From: Pectobacterium brasiliense
Lineage (GTDB): Bacteria > Pseudomonadota > Gammaproteobacteria > Enterobacterales > Enterobacteriaceae
Assembly (NCBI RefSeq): GCF_013449685.1
Contig: NZ_JACDSF010000029.1
Span: forward strand, 10,829 to 74,828
Reading direction: 5' to 3'
DNA length: 64,000 nucleotides
Positions 10,847 through 21,089 of the stretch are shown here, one piece after another. The position numbers and the translations under genes were made by a program. Positions within the stretch are counted from its first letter, which is position 1, and every line of letters starts with the position of its first letter. The notes beneath the pieces are model-generated. The model searched no databases and was not told the DNA's origin. It was given only the letters and a program-made list of their open reading frames with translations.

Positions 10847-11770
10847 CTAAGGGCGGGCGTGTAACTGCTGAGCGTAGGGGAGTGCGGTCATCGCGCCTTT
10901 CGCCGTGGTAGCCAGAGCTCCGCACCGCTGTGCCTGCGCGATAATGGTGTCCCAGCTCAGCGGCTGTGACAGGTCGTCATACTTCGCCAAGCCGTGCAGC
11001 AAACCGGCGACGAAGGCATCCCCCGCGCCGGTGGTATCGACGGGCGTCACCGACGGCGCGGCAAAGTGTTGTAGCTGATGGCGATCGTGTAGCCAGACGC
11101 CTTCGCCGCCCAGCGTCACCAGCAAGAGTTGGGTAGGATAGTGCTGCATAAACTGCTGAATCCCCGCTTCAACATCCGGTGTTGAACAGAGAAAGGCCAG
11201 TTCTTCACGCGACAGCTTCACCACGTCGGCCAGCATCAGCGCCTGTGTTAGACAGTCGCGCAGTTCCTGCTCGCTTTGCCAGAGGTCGTCACGGATATTT
11301 GGGTCGAAGCTGATCCATCCCTGTGCGGCTTTGACCTGCCGCATCGCCGCCAATGCGGTACTACGCGAGGGCTCCTGCGAGAGTGCGATGGAGCAGAGGT
11401 GCAGCCATTCTCTCTGGCTGAACACCGGCAGATCTTCCGGCTGCAAAAACAAATCGGCACTCGGGCGCACCATGAACGTGAAGGTGCGTTCCCCTGTTTC
11501 ATCGAGGCTCACGACCACGGTTGAGGTTCGATGTAGCTGGTCGTGTGCCATGTAGCGAGTATCAACGCTTTCCCGTTCCAGCACTGTTCTCAGAAAATGG
11601 CCAAAAACATCGTCGCCAACGCGACCAACAAAGGCGCTGTTTCCTCCGAGTCTGGCAATGCAGACTGCCACATTGGCGGGCGCGCCGCCAGGGCATTTCA
11701 GATAGCGTTCCTCATCTTCTGGGATGAGATCGACAACGGCGTCGCCCATGACCCAAATTTTGTTTGCCAT
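10847..11770 (-). CDS. scrK: fructokinase ScrK (PfkB family)
   Basis: Phosphorylates the fructose released by ScrB. The start at 11770 (MANKIWVMGDAVVDLIPE, 307 residues) matches the known ScrK N-terminus and has GAG spaced upstream; the in-frame ATG six codons earlier has no better signal. The PfkB signature DTTGAGDAFVAGLLHG is near the C-terminus and contains the catalytic aspartate. First gene of the scrKYABR cluster. Confidence 0.95.
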   Translation of the reverse strand: MANKIWVMGDAVVDLIPEDEERYLKCPGGAPANVAVCIARLGGNSAFVGRVGDDVFGHFLRTVLERESVDTRYMAHDQLHRTSTVVVSLDETGERTFTFMVRPSADLFLQPEDLPVFSQREWLHLCSIALSQEPSRSTALAAMRQVKAAQGWISFDPNIRDDLWQSEQELRDCLTQALMLADVVKLSREELAFLCSTPDVEAGIQQFMQHYPTQLLLVTLGGEGVWLHDRHQLQHFAAPSVTPVDTTGAGDAFVAGLLHGLAKYDDLSQPLSWDTIIAQAQRCGALATTAKGAMTALPYAQQLHARP

Positions 11771-12094
11771 AACGTTACTCTTATCCATGATAATTAGACT
11801 GTTTGCTAAAATAAAAGAATCGGTTTAGCTACGCAATATCATTATGAGCATGTCTACAGGATAAAATAACAGGGAGGAAATACACTGGGGAAGAGATGGT
11901 GAGTTACAGGAATATTTTAAGTGTATGGATAATCATGTTTTTTTTGACATAAAGGCGTAGAAAAAGGAAAGTGAACGCGATCGAGTTTTTGAACACGCGG
12001 GCTAAATAAAATACATTTTTGCCCGATACTCTTTATGTCGTTTGGCGGTACTGCGTGACTGTCACAAGGAAGATACCAAGAAGGAGAGAATGGC
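11771..12094. other. divergent promoter region, scrK versus 62-residue gene
   Basis: AT-rich 324-bp region. It holds a ScrR-like operator near scrK (listed separately) and must contain the promoter of the rightward 62-residue gene and bactofilin. No further gene is seen. Confidence 0.5.
11816..11830. promoter_or_regulatory. ScrR-like operator upstream of scrK
   Basis: On the minus strand this reads GCTAAACCGATTC and shares GCTAAACCG with the scrY operator. It is about 50 bp upstream of scrK. The right half is imperfect. Confidence 0.5.
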
Positions 12095-12283
12095 ATGGCT
12101 CATAAAATCTTGGATAATATGTTGGATGAATTAAAAACAGTGGTTAAACAGCATGTTGGTGATAGTGCTGATGTTCAGATTGACATACGCTATCTGGAAG
12201 GTGGACGTAAAGCGCTTCGTATTACCATTCCTGATATTTCCACCCTGGAAATTGAATTTAATCGGCGTTCTGATCGTGCGTAA
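12095..12283 (+). CDS. small protein of unknown function upstream of bactofilin
   Basis: 62 residues, start supported by AAGGAGAG. The sequence (MAHKILDNMLDELKTVVKQ then DVQIDIRYLEGGRKALRITI) suggests an N-terminal helix followed by two beta strands. It has no membrane segment or motif that I recognise. Its stop overlaps the candidate GTG start of the bactofilin gene by a few bases, so the two are probably translationally coupled. That coupling is the main reason to believe it is real. It may assist the bactofilin; function unknown. Confidence 0.65.
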   Translation: MAHKILDNMLDELKTVVKQHVGDSADVQIDIRYLEGGRKALRITIPDISTLEIEFNRRSDRA

Positions 12284-13004
12284 TTACAACTTGCTGTGGG
12301 GAATATGGGCGATATGGGCTTTATTGGTTATCGTCTGGCTGATTGATACCTATAGTGAATTTCCCCTTCGATATTACGGTCAGGGCGTGGCAGCCGTACT
12401 CGCCGCAAGTGCCACGATCGCATTTTTCTATATTGTTAAAAGGAATAACACGATGTTTTCATTCGATAAAAACAAAAAAGACGCAAAAGAATCACAAGAG
12501 CGCAGTGAAATAAATAGCTCTCCCGCTATCAGTCCATCGAACGAGTTGATTAATTCAGTGAACCCTGTGCGTGTGAAAAAAGACACCTTCATTTCTCAGG
12601 GCGCGTGTATGACGGGCTCTCTGGTCGTGGATGGCAACATTACCGTGGAAGGCCGGGTAGAAGGTGATGTGCAGTGTGATAACACGATTAAAGTGGATCA
12701 CACCGGTCAGGTTAACGGCGAAATGAAATCGCAGCAAATCATCATCAATGGTCGTGTTGAAGGACGCATAGCCGCCAGCGTCGTCGCTATTCTGGCGCAG
12801 GGCAAAGTGTTCGGCGACATTTTCACCGATGAACTCTCCATCGAAAAAGGCGGTGTCTTCACCGGCCAATCCCACCCGCTGACCCCGCCCGCGCAGAGCC
12901 AGGAAAAACTGACCTACGTGGAAAAGAAAAAAGAGAAAACCAGCAAAGCCCCCGCAGAGCAAGAGAACGTCGTCGCGCTAGCGAGTAACGCGCCAATGGC
13001 GTGA
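12276..13004 (+). CDS. bactofilin (CcmA-like), membrane-anchored
   Basis: Polymer-forming cytoskeletal protein. From the GTG at 12276 it has 243 residues with two N-terminal membrane helices (LLWGIWAIWALLVIVWLI and GVAAVLAASATIAFFYIV). A polar linker is followed by the bactofilin beta-helix, with repeats such as GSLVVDGNITVEGRVEGDV, and a Lys/Glu-rich tail. A second in-frame start, ATG 12453, has AAAGGA upstream and would give a soluble 184-residue form. Proteus CcmA is known in a full-length membrane form and a truncated form, so both starts may be used. cas3 begins 36 bp downstream on the same strand. Confidence 0.85.
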   Translation: MRNYNLLWGIWAIWALLVIVWLIDTYSEFPLRYYGQGVAAVLAASATIAFFYIVKRNNTMFSFDKNKKDAKESQERSEINSSPAISPSNELINSVNPVRVKKDTFISQGACMTGSLVVDGNITVEGRVEGDVQCDNTIKVDHTGQVNGEMKSQQIIINGRVEGRIAASVVAILAQGKVFGDIFTDELSIEKGGVFTGQSHPLTPPAQSQEKLTYVEKKKEKTSKAPAEQENVVALASNAPMA

Positions 13005-13040
13005 TATTGTCGGGAACGGTCACTCTGACAGGTAAAGTCT

Positions 13041-15758
13041 ATGGACAAGGAAGGCAGTATCGGCCGGCGCTATTTTCAGTATTGGGGAAAAGCAAAAAAA
13101 TCGGCAGATGCGCTGGAGGGGGATGATTATCATCTGCTGCCTTATCACGGTTTGGATGTGGCAGCCTGTGGTTATTTCTTATTAAAGGGAAACTATTTTC
13201 AGGCTAACCATGTGCTGCGTGAACTGGCATCTGGCGATGATGATGTCGCCGCGTGGTTTGCGTATTTTCTGGCCTGGCACGATATCGGAAAATTTGCCCG
13301 AGGTTTTCAGGGCAAATATGCCAACCCTGATTCCCCGTTAGTCCAGCATTCGGGGCAGTCAGGGAGGGACAGGCATGACGATCTGGGCTTCTGGCTATGG
13401 ACGATGCGTGATGACATTCCCAATTTATTTCCTTTAGGGACGAAAAAGCTCACTTCGGTGGTGAAAAATACGCTGGAGATCTGGCTGAACATTGTTACCG
13501 GGCACCACGGCAAACCGGCGGCGGAATGCAAAGGCAGTCTGGCTTTTCATCGTGATGACTATCTGGCGGTAGAGCATTACCTGCATGATCTGGAAACGTG
13601 TTTTCCCGATGCGTCTACGCTCCCTGCCTGCTTCGCTGATAAAGGCTGGCGAAACCGGCTGAAGCAGCAAAGCTGGGCGCTGGCTGGTTTGACGGTTCTG
13701 GCAGATTGGCTGGGCTCGCGCCAGCAGGATTTCTGCTATTGCAGCACGCCGATGCCACTCGAAACCTATTGGCGTGAACACGCGCTGCCGACGGCAGAAA
13801 GGGTCATCTCGCGTTTGCCACGAACGCCGTCTACCGCTCCTTTCCATTCTATCCAACAGCTCTTTCCGTTTATCCAGCGCCCAACGCCGCTGCAACAGCA
13901 GGCGCTGGAGGCTGATATTTCTGCTGACGGGCCGCAGCTTTTCATTCTGGAAGACGTGACTGGCGCGGGGAAAACAGAAGCGGCGATGGTACTGGCGCAT
14001 CGGCTGATGGCGCAGCAAAAAGCGAGCGGTATTTATGTCGGCCTGCCGACGATGGCGACAGCCAATGCCATGTACCTGCGGCTTGCCAAGGCCTACCGCG
14101 CATTATATTCATCAAAGCACAGCCCTTCGCTGATGCTGGCGCACGGAGCGAGGCATATGTCGTCAGCCTTTATGCAATCGTTGTGGGAGGGCGACAGTCA
14201 GGGGCAGACGCAGTACGACAAGAAGGAAAACGCCGCGAGCAAAGACTGCAACATTTGGTTTGCGGACTCGCGCAAGAAAGCGCTGCTGGCGGATATCGGC
14301 GTGGGGACGCTCGATCAGGTGTTGATGGCGGTGATGCCGTTTCGTCACCAGTCGCTGCGGGTGTTGGGGTTACAGAACACGCTGCTGATTCTTGATGAAA
14401 TACATGCGTATGACGCCTACATGAGCAAGCTGATCGAGTTGTTGATTGGTTTCCATGCTCAGCAGGGCGGTAGCGTGATTATCCTCACCGCAACCTTGCC
14501 GCTTAATCTGCGGGAAAGGCTGACGTGGGCGTTTTCGCAGGGGATAGCGTGTGAAGCTGTACAGCTTAATCCTGACGCGGCTTATCCGTGGTTGACGCAG
14601 TTAACGCGTGAGGGGCTACGGGAAACGCGGTTGGATACGCGGGCGGAAGTGCGACGTGAGGTCAAGATTGGCTGGTTGACGGAACGGTTGCAGGGCATCG
14701 AACGTGTGAAGGCTGCTGTGGCGGCAGGGCAATCGATCTGTTGGATCCGGAATACGGTGGATGACGCTATCGCCGTGTACCGCCAACTCATTGAGGCGGG
14801 TATTGCAGAGGAAAATATATTGCTGTTCCACAGCCGTTTCGCCTTTTGCGATCGCATGGCGATTGAGGAACAGGCGCTGACGTGGTTTGGCAAAGACAGT
14901 ACGCCGGAGCAGCGTGGTGGCAAAGTACTGATTGCCACGCAGGTGGTTGAGCAATCGCTGGATATTGATGTTGATAATATGATTAGCGACCTTGCGCCGA
15001 TCGATTTGCTGATTCAGCGTGCAGGGCGGCTACAGCGGCATATCCGGTTTCTCGACGGGCATCGTAAAACAGAGTCGGACACGGCGCCGCTAACGGATGA
15101 GCGCTCGGCGGCGGTACTGTACATTATGGCACCGGTCTGGCAACCAGAAGCAGGAGCCGACTGGCTAGGCGATGAACTGCACAATAGCGGCTACGTTTAC
15201 CCCGATCATGCTGCGCTGTGGCGCACGCAGGCGATATTACGCGACCACGGTGCGATAAAAATGCCGGAAGCGGCGCGACAGCTGATCAACAGCGTGTATG
15301 AAGAACAGATCGCGGTGCCTCCGGCCTTGGAAGCGATAGCCTGCACGGTTTTGGGGAAAAACTACGGCCAGCGTTCTTTCGCACTACAGTCTGCGCTGGC
15401 GTTGGTACACGGTTACTGTGCTCAATCCAGCGACTCTGGCTGGAGCGATGCGGTGGATATCTCCACCCGCATAGGAGAGGAAACGCTGGATCTGTATCTG
15501 GCGTGGAAACCGGAAAACGACGGCGACCTACCACAGCCTTACGCCACATCGGACACCTTCGGCTGGGAGCAAAGCCGCGTGCAGGTGCGGTTAAGCTGGT
15601 GGCAGAAGCGTAAAACCGGATTGCCAATATTGGAAGGTGACGCGTTAGAACGGTTTCAGCAGCAATTACACCGCCCACAGGCCGAGGTTCTGCTGCTGAA
15701 TCGGGGTGAAACCCACGCGTTTTATAGCGAGCGGGTGGGGTTGATGCTCAGTCAATAA
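13041..15758 (+). CDS. cas3: CRISPR-associated nuclease-helicase Cas3 (type I-E)
   Basis: 905 residues. Recruited to the Cascade R-loop, where it nicks and processively degrades target DNA. The N-terminal HD nuclease has LAWHDIGKFARGFQ (H80-D81) and VTGHHGKP (H155-H156). The SF2 helicase has Walker A TGAGKTE near residue 310, DEIH at about 452-455, ILTATLP, and QRAGRLQRH (motif VI). All key motifs are present and the length is normal (E. coli 888), so it looks functional. It is separated from casA by 3.1 kb of opposite-strand toxin-antitoxin genes, and its last 11 bp overlap higA. Confidence 0.97.
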   Translation: MDKEGSIGRRYFQYWGKAKKSADALEGDDYHLLPYHGLDVAACGYFLLKGNYFQANHVLRELASGDDDVAAWFAYFLAWHDIGKFARGFQGKYANPDSPLVQHSGQSGRDRHDDLGFWLWTMRDDIPNLFPLGTKKLTSVVKNTLEIWLNIVTGHHGKPAAECKGSLAFHRDDYLAVEHYLHDLETCFPDASTLPACFADKGWRNRLKQQSWALAGLTVLADWLGSRQQDFCYCSTPMPLETYWREHALPTAERVISRLPRTPSTAPFHSIQQLFPFIQRPTPLQQQALEADISADGPQLFILEDVTGAGKTEAAMVLAHRLMAQQKASGIYVGLPTMATANAMYLRLAKAYRALYSSKHSPSLMLAHGARHMSSAFMQSLWEGDSQGQTQYDKKENAASKDCNIWFADSRKKALLADIGVGTLDQVLMAVMPFRHQSLRVLGLQNTLLILDEIHAYDAYMSKLIELLIGFHAQQGGSVIILTATLPLNLRERLTWAFSQGIACEAVQLNPDAAYPWLTQLTREGLRETRLDTRAEVRREVKIGWLTERLQGIERVKAAVAAGQSICWIRNTVDDAIAVYRQLIEAGIAEENILLFHSRFAFCDRMAIEEQALTWFGKDSTPEQRGGKVLIATQVVEQSLDIDVDNMISDLAPIDLLIQRAGRLQRHIRFLDGHRKTESDTAPLTDERSAAVLYIMAPVWQPEAGADWLGDELHNSGYVYPDHAALWRTQAILRDHGAIKMPEAARQLINSVYEEQIAVPPALEAIACTVLGKNYGQRSFALQSALALVHGYCAQSSDSGWSDAVDISTRIGEETLDLYLAWKPENDGDLPQPYATSDTFGWEQSRVQVRLSWWQKRKTGLPILEGDALERFQQQLHRPQAEVLLLNRGETHAFYSERVGLMLSQ

Positions 15759-16221
15759 ATGTCTCAACAGGCACATTAAAGTAGCGAGAAAAGTCCTTAA
15801 CTTGCTGTAATGTCATGGTTCGCTTACCGTTAATAATGTCAGAGATGACGCTTTGCGTTGCAATTTGCTTCAAATCTGACTGCTTCAGCCCTCTTTCTTC
15901 AATAAAAAAAGCTAAGGCTTCAGCCTGACTGACGTGGGGCACATCCTGATTTTTCTTTTCATATTCATAGACTCTGTCTGTGATGAGCTCTGCGAAAGTG
16001 GCTGGAATATCATTGACATCAGAAGAGTAGAGGTAAAGCTGATTGATGCACTCCATTCTTTCCTGAAGATCTTTATCGTCTTCAATAGGTTCCATACAGG
16101 CAGTGAGCAAAACAGACAGACTGCTAAGCTGCTCAGAGGCTTCCTGAAGCAGAAGAGGTAAATTTTCGATGAGCCCGCTGATTCCTACAGGACTGTTAGA
16201 ACCCAGAGATGTATTTCGCAT
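15748..16221 (-). CDS. higA: HigA-type antitoxin (XRE helix-turn-helix)
   Basis: 157 residues. The C-terminal XRE-type helix-turn-helix (RGLKQSDLKQIATQSVISDIINGKRTMTLQQV, about residues 107-140) matches HigA antitoxins, which neutralise HigB and bind their own promoter. The N-terminal ~90 residues are acidic and helical and would wrap the toxin. The gene follows higB by 3 bp. The toxin-first order is characteristic of higBA. Its 3' end overlaps the end of cas3 on the other strand. Confidence 0.85.
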   Translation of the reverse strand: MRNTSLGSNSPVGISGLIENLPLLLQEASEQLSSLSVLLTACMEPIEDDKDLQERMECINQLYLYSSDVNDIPATFAELITDRVYEYEKKNQDVPHVSQAEALAFFIEERGLKQSDLKQIATQSVISDIINGKRTMTLQQVKDFSRYFNVPVETFID

Positions 16222-16224
16222 AAT

Positions 16225-16587
16225 TCACCTTTTTGTCTTCGTTTGAGCTTTCCACCACTTATCGTACTCGGCGTGAGAGCACACGTCTTTCACATACAAA
16301 GAACCCGTATTAGGGTTTAACCATGCTATGATTCTGCAATTGTTACCATGTATATCAAATACATATATATCAAGTGGTCCTTTGCGGCTTTCGTTTTCTA
16401 GCAATGTGAAAGGTATGCGATCGACATTCCAGCAAGATGTATTTCGCCATACATGACATAACTGTTCGTAGGACTCAAACCGCAGTGATGGCTTGTCAAA
16501 AACATCCAGCCATAACTTCAAACCAACTTTCCATTTCGCATGCTTTTTCATCGCATCGGTGATGGCCTTGGCTGAGATGACTCTCAT
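16225..16587 (-). CDS. higB: HigB-type mRNA interferase toxin
   Basis: 120 residues, basic, with the HigB-toxin pattern: WKVGLKLWLDV, a central WNVDRIPFTLLENESRKGPLD, then FDIHGNNCRIIAWLNPNTGSLYVKDV and HAEYDKWW at the end. HigB toxins of the RelE superfamily cleave mRNA on the ribosome. The start at 16587 has GGGAGC upstream. It forms a pair with the downstream antitoxin and is preceded by a perfect palindrome likely to be the HigA operator. Confidence 0.88.
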   Translation of the reverse strand: MRVISAKAITDAMKKHAKWKVGLKLWLDVFDKPSLRFESYEQLCHVWRNTSCWNVDRIPFTLLENESRKGPLDIYVFDIHGNNCRIIAWLNPNTGSLYVKDVCSHAEYDKWWKAQTKTKR

Positions 16588-16603
16588 TCTTGCTCCCTAA
16601 TAA

Positions 16604-16620
16604 TATCGCAAATTGCGATA
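16604..16620. promoter_or_regulatory. higBA operator palindrome
   Basis: TATCGCAAATTGCGATA is a perfect inverted repeat with 8-bp arms around a single A, 17 bp upstream of higB. XRE-type antitoxins autoregulate by binding such sites. Confidence 0.65.
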
Positions 16621-16821
16621 ATTGCAAAAAATACGGCACATTCGGTACCCCACAGAGCGCGCTGTTAACATACAAAATATCCCTTTTTGCGGAATATCTT
16701 TTTCTGCTATTCCCTGTGTTTTCTGCCAATTAAATAGCGCTTGCTGAGTGAGTCTGGCAGACGTTAAGCGATCGCGTGACGCTTTGAAGTCATTCGGATG
16801 CTCACGCCCGGTATAGCAAGA

Positions 16822-17580
16822 TTAAACGAGACCGAAGCCTATTTTTATGCGGTAAATGACATCACTAATAGAGCCAGATATACCCAAATTTCTTAAATTA
16901 ACGTTTTCGTTGGGTAAAGCAGCTAAAAATATCTCCATGTGGATTCGAATGTCATCGGGTATTTCTATTTCGTTTTCAGTTAGTTGACCAGAAAGCCGAA
17001 TGACATCGTTGCGATGTTTATTTATGGTTTTGGTATCGATGGTTTCACCTGCTTTTTTACGATTTGAAAGATCGAGCCAAGCATGCATTTTGAAGGGAAT
17101 TAGTCGGTCTGCACCGATGTACGATAAGTGTTCAGTTTGTTGAAGACCATTCTTCAGAAAAGCGTAGTAATTGTCGTCGAGCAGAATAGCCGAAAGGCTA
17201 GAAATATCCTCTCCCGTTGGTATGGGAATGATAGATGCATCTTTAGGTGGAGTTATACCTTCTGGTGAACGTGAAAAAATCTCTATTTGTACTGGATAAG
17301 TGCTGTCTTCAGGGTTCTTAAAACGATAGAAGATTGATTTTTCGCCACCGCTTTGGCGATGTTCATAGCCTCCTGCTTTGATGAACTCCCAGAATTTATT
17401 CAAAAACTCAGGGGTCAAGGTTTCAATGATCAAAACGATGTCTAAATCTTTAGTCGATCGGAATGGCTCCCCGACCTCATCGAGAGTAATCCAGGAGGCT
17501 ACTCCGCCGATCAACACATATTGATCTTGATAATCCTTGAAATATTCACCAAAAAGGCCTAGTCCGCGAATTTCATCCAT
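16822..17580 (-). CDS. nucleotidyltransferase, AbiEii/MenT-like putative toxin
   Basis: 252 residues. The polymerase-beta-type nucleotidyltransferase signature is clear: LIGGVASW (G25-G26), then TKDLDIVL (D45 and D47) and a third acidic residue in VQIEIF (E100). A helical C-terminal half follows. This is the pattern of AbiEii/MenT toxins, some of which modify tRNA. The gene overlaps the upstream partner by 22 bp, as expected for a coupled pair, and is AT-richer than the flanking cas genes. The enzyme family is solid. The toxin role is inferred from gene pairing. Confidence 0.75.
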   Translation of the reverse strand: MDEIRGLGLFGEYFKDYQDQYVLIGGVASWITLDEVGEPFRSTKDLDIVLIIETLTPEFLNKFWEFIKAGGYEHRQSGGEKSIFYRFKNPEDSTYPVQIEIFSRSPEGITPPKDASIIPIPTGEDISSLSAILLDDNYYAFLKNGLQQTEHLSYIGADRLIPFKMHAWLDLSNRKKAGETIDTKTINKHRNDVIRLSGQLTENEIEIPDDIRIHMEIFLAALPNENVNLRNLGISGSISDVIYRIKIGFGLV

Positions 17581-18590
17581 GGGTAATTTTCCTTAATTTC
17601 ATCGAGCGATAGTTGAATTCTTTCATCAGGATTATCCTTAAAAGCCAGATAAAGGGATACTTCATCAACGACATTAGTTGAAGATTTAGGGCTACGATAG
17701 CGCCAGATCTCGATAGTGGCTTTTGCGCTGTCAATATCCGTCACCTCTTTAAACTGGCCGCTCTCCAAAAATGTTGTGTAGATTTTCTGCGTCATCGCGA
17801 ATACAGGGTGTCGGCCTGATGAAAGTAGGGTGTATTTCGCCAGAGCAGTATCACCGCTATAACATACGTCTTTACCTAATTTTGGGATTTTGTTCACCAT
17901 AACCGTTTTCTTAACAGGGCTACGCATCATCGGCAGGGCTTTTTTAAAGGTATCTTTTTGCGAATGGGTAAAAGTATAACGTTTGGTTGTAAATGCCTCT
18001 TCAGTATCAGGAATGAGTATATCTGCGTTGATTAGTTCTGTAGTGACTTTGGAAAGCGTTACCCTGCTGTACTTATAAGGTGCCATGAGTTCATAAGCGT
18101 TGTAGGCTAAACCAGATTGGTTCCATCCGTCATAAAGTAACCGGATTAGTATGGCTTGGGTTGCGGGAGAAAATTCAGTGCCCCTTTCCTGATTCTGTTT
18201 CCTCATTCTGAATGCTTCGCGCAAATCCATAGCCAATTCAGGAATAAAGAATTGCCGGTCAATGGAGATGAAGTTAATTTGTTGTTCAATAAGGCTTTTT
18301 CTTTCTACAAAGGAGAGCGTATCAGTAACGTAAACGACAACCCTTTCCGTTTTTTTCTCGATAACAGCGAGGCGTTTTTTTAGGGCAACAATACCTGGGT
18401 ATTCTCCATCGTGCTGGATGATGGCCAACAGAGGTATGAGTGCACCGTTTGGCAGGTAGATGTCTAATTCGAAGAACTGGAAAGCATCCTGGATGCTGAA
18501 TGGGACATTGAGCTTTGTTTTAGCAGCCTTAATTTTAAATCCTAATGCAGATTGAATATAGTTTTTTAACTCGGTTATTTTCATTGTCAT
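17559..18590 (-). CDS. putative partner/antitoxin of the nucleotidyltransferase (AbiEi-like)
   Basis: 343 residues. The N-terminal ~130 residues look alpha/beta (ELDIYLPNGALIPLLAII, then ERVVVYVTDTLSF). A probable winged helix-turn-helix lies around 142-205 (SPATQAILIRLLYDGWNQSGLAYNAYELMA...SRVTLSKVTTELINADIL). AbiEi antitoxins also carry a winged helix and repress their own operon. The start at 18590 could instead be the ATG two codons later. The inverted repeat just upstream could be its operator. I recognise the arrangement rather than the sequence itself, so the antitoxin label is tentative. Confidence 0.6.
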   Translation of the reverse strand: MTMKITELKNYIQSALGFKIKAAKTKLNVPFSIQDAFQFFELDIYLPNGALIPLLAIIQHDGEYPGIVALKKRLAVIEKKTERVVVYVTDTLSFVERKSLIEQQINFISIDRQFFIPELAMDLREAFRMRKQNQERGTEFSPATQAILIRLLYDGWNQSGLAYNAYELMAPYKYSRVTLSKVTTELINADILIPDTEEAFTTKRYTFTHSQKDTFKKALPMMRSPVKKTVMVNKIPKLGKDVCYSGDTALAKYTLLSSGRHPVFAMTQKIYTTFLESGQFKEVTDIDSAKATIEIWRYRSPKSSTNVVDEVSLYLAFKDNPDERIQLSLDEIKENYPWMKFAD

Positions 18591-18600
18591 TTTTGCTCTC

Positions 18601-18665
18601 CGTGTAAACTTACTTTTTGTAATGTATATCAGGTAACTTTCAACGGCAAAAAATTACTTTACACG
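18601..18665. promoter_or_regulatory. inverted repeat upstream of AbiE-like pair and casA
   Basis: CGTGTAAA (18601-18608) and TTTACACG (18658-18665) are perfect 8-bp inverted arms around an AT-rich spacer. They start 10 bp before the antitoxin-like start. A plausible autoregulatory operator in a region that must also contain the casA promoter. Confidence 0.45.
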
Positions 18666-18847
18666 AAAAGATATCACAGGTGTTTTGTCTGTTATTGCTG
18701 CTTTGGCAAAGGAAAGATATAAAGGGGGTTTTGCAAGTGCCGCCGCACCCCACCTGTACTATCCCAGCGCTAAGCCACAAACGTGAGCCATCTCTCTGGC
18801 GTCGCGGGCTGAATGCGTTAAAAAAGAGACTGTAGAACCAGCCGTAA

Positions 18848-21086
<2,239 letters not shown>

Positions 21087-21089
21087 CTG

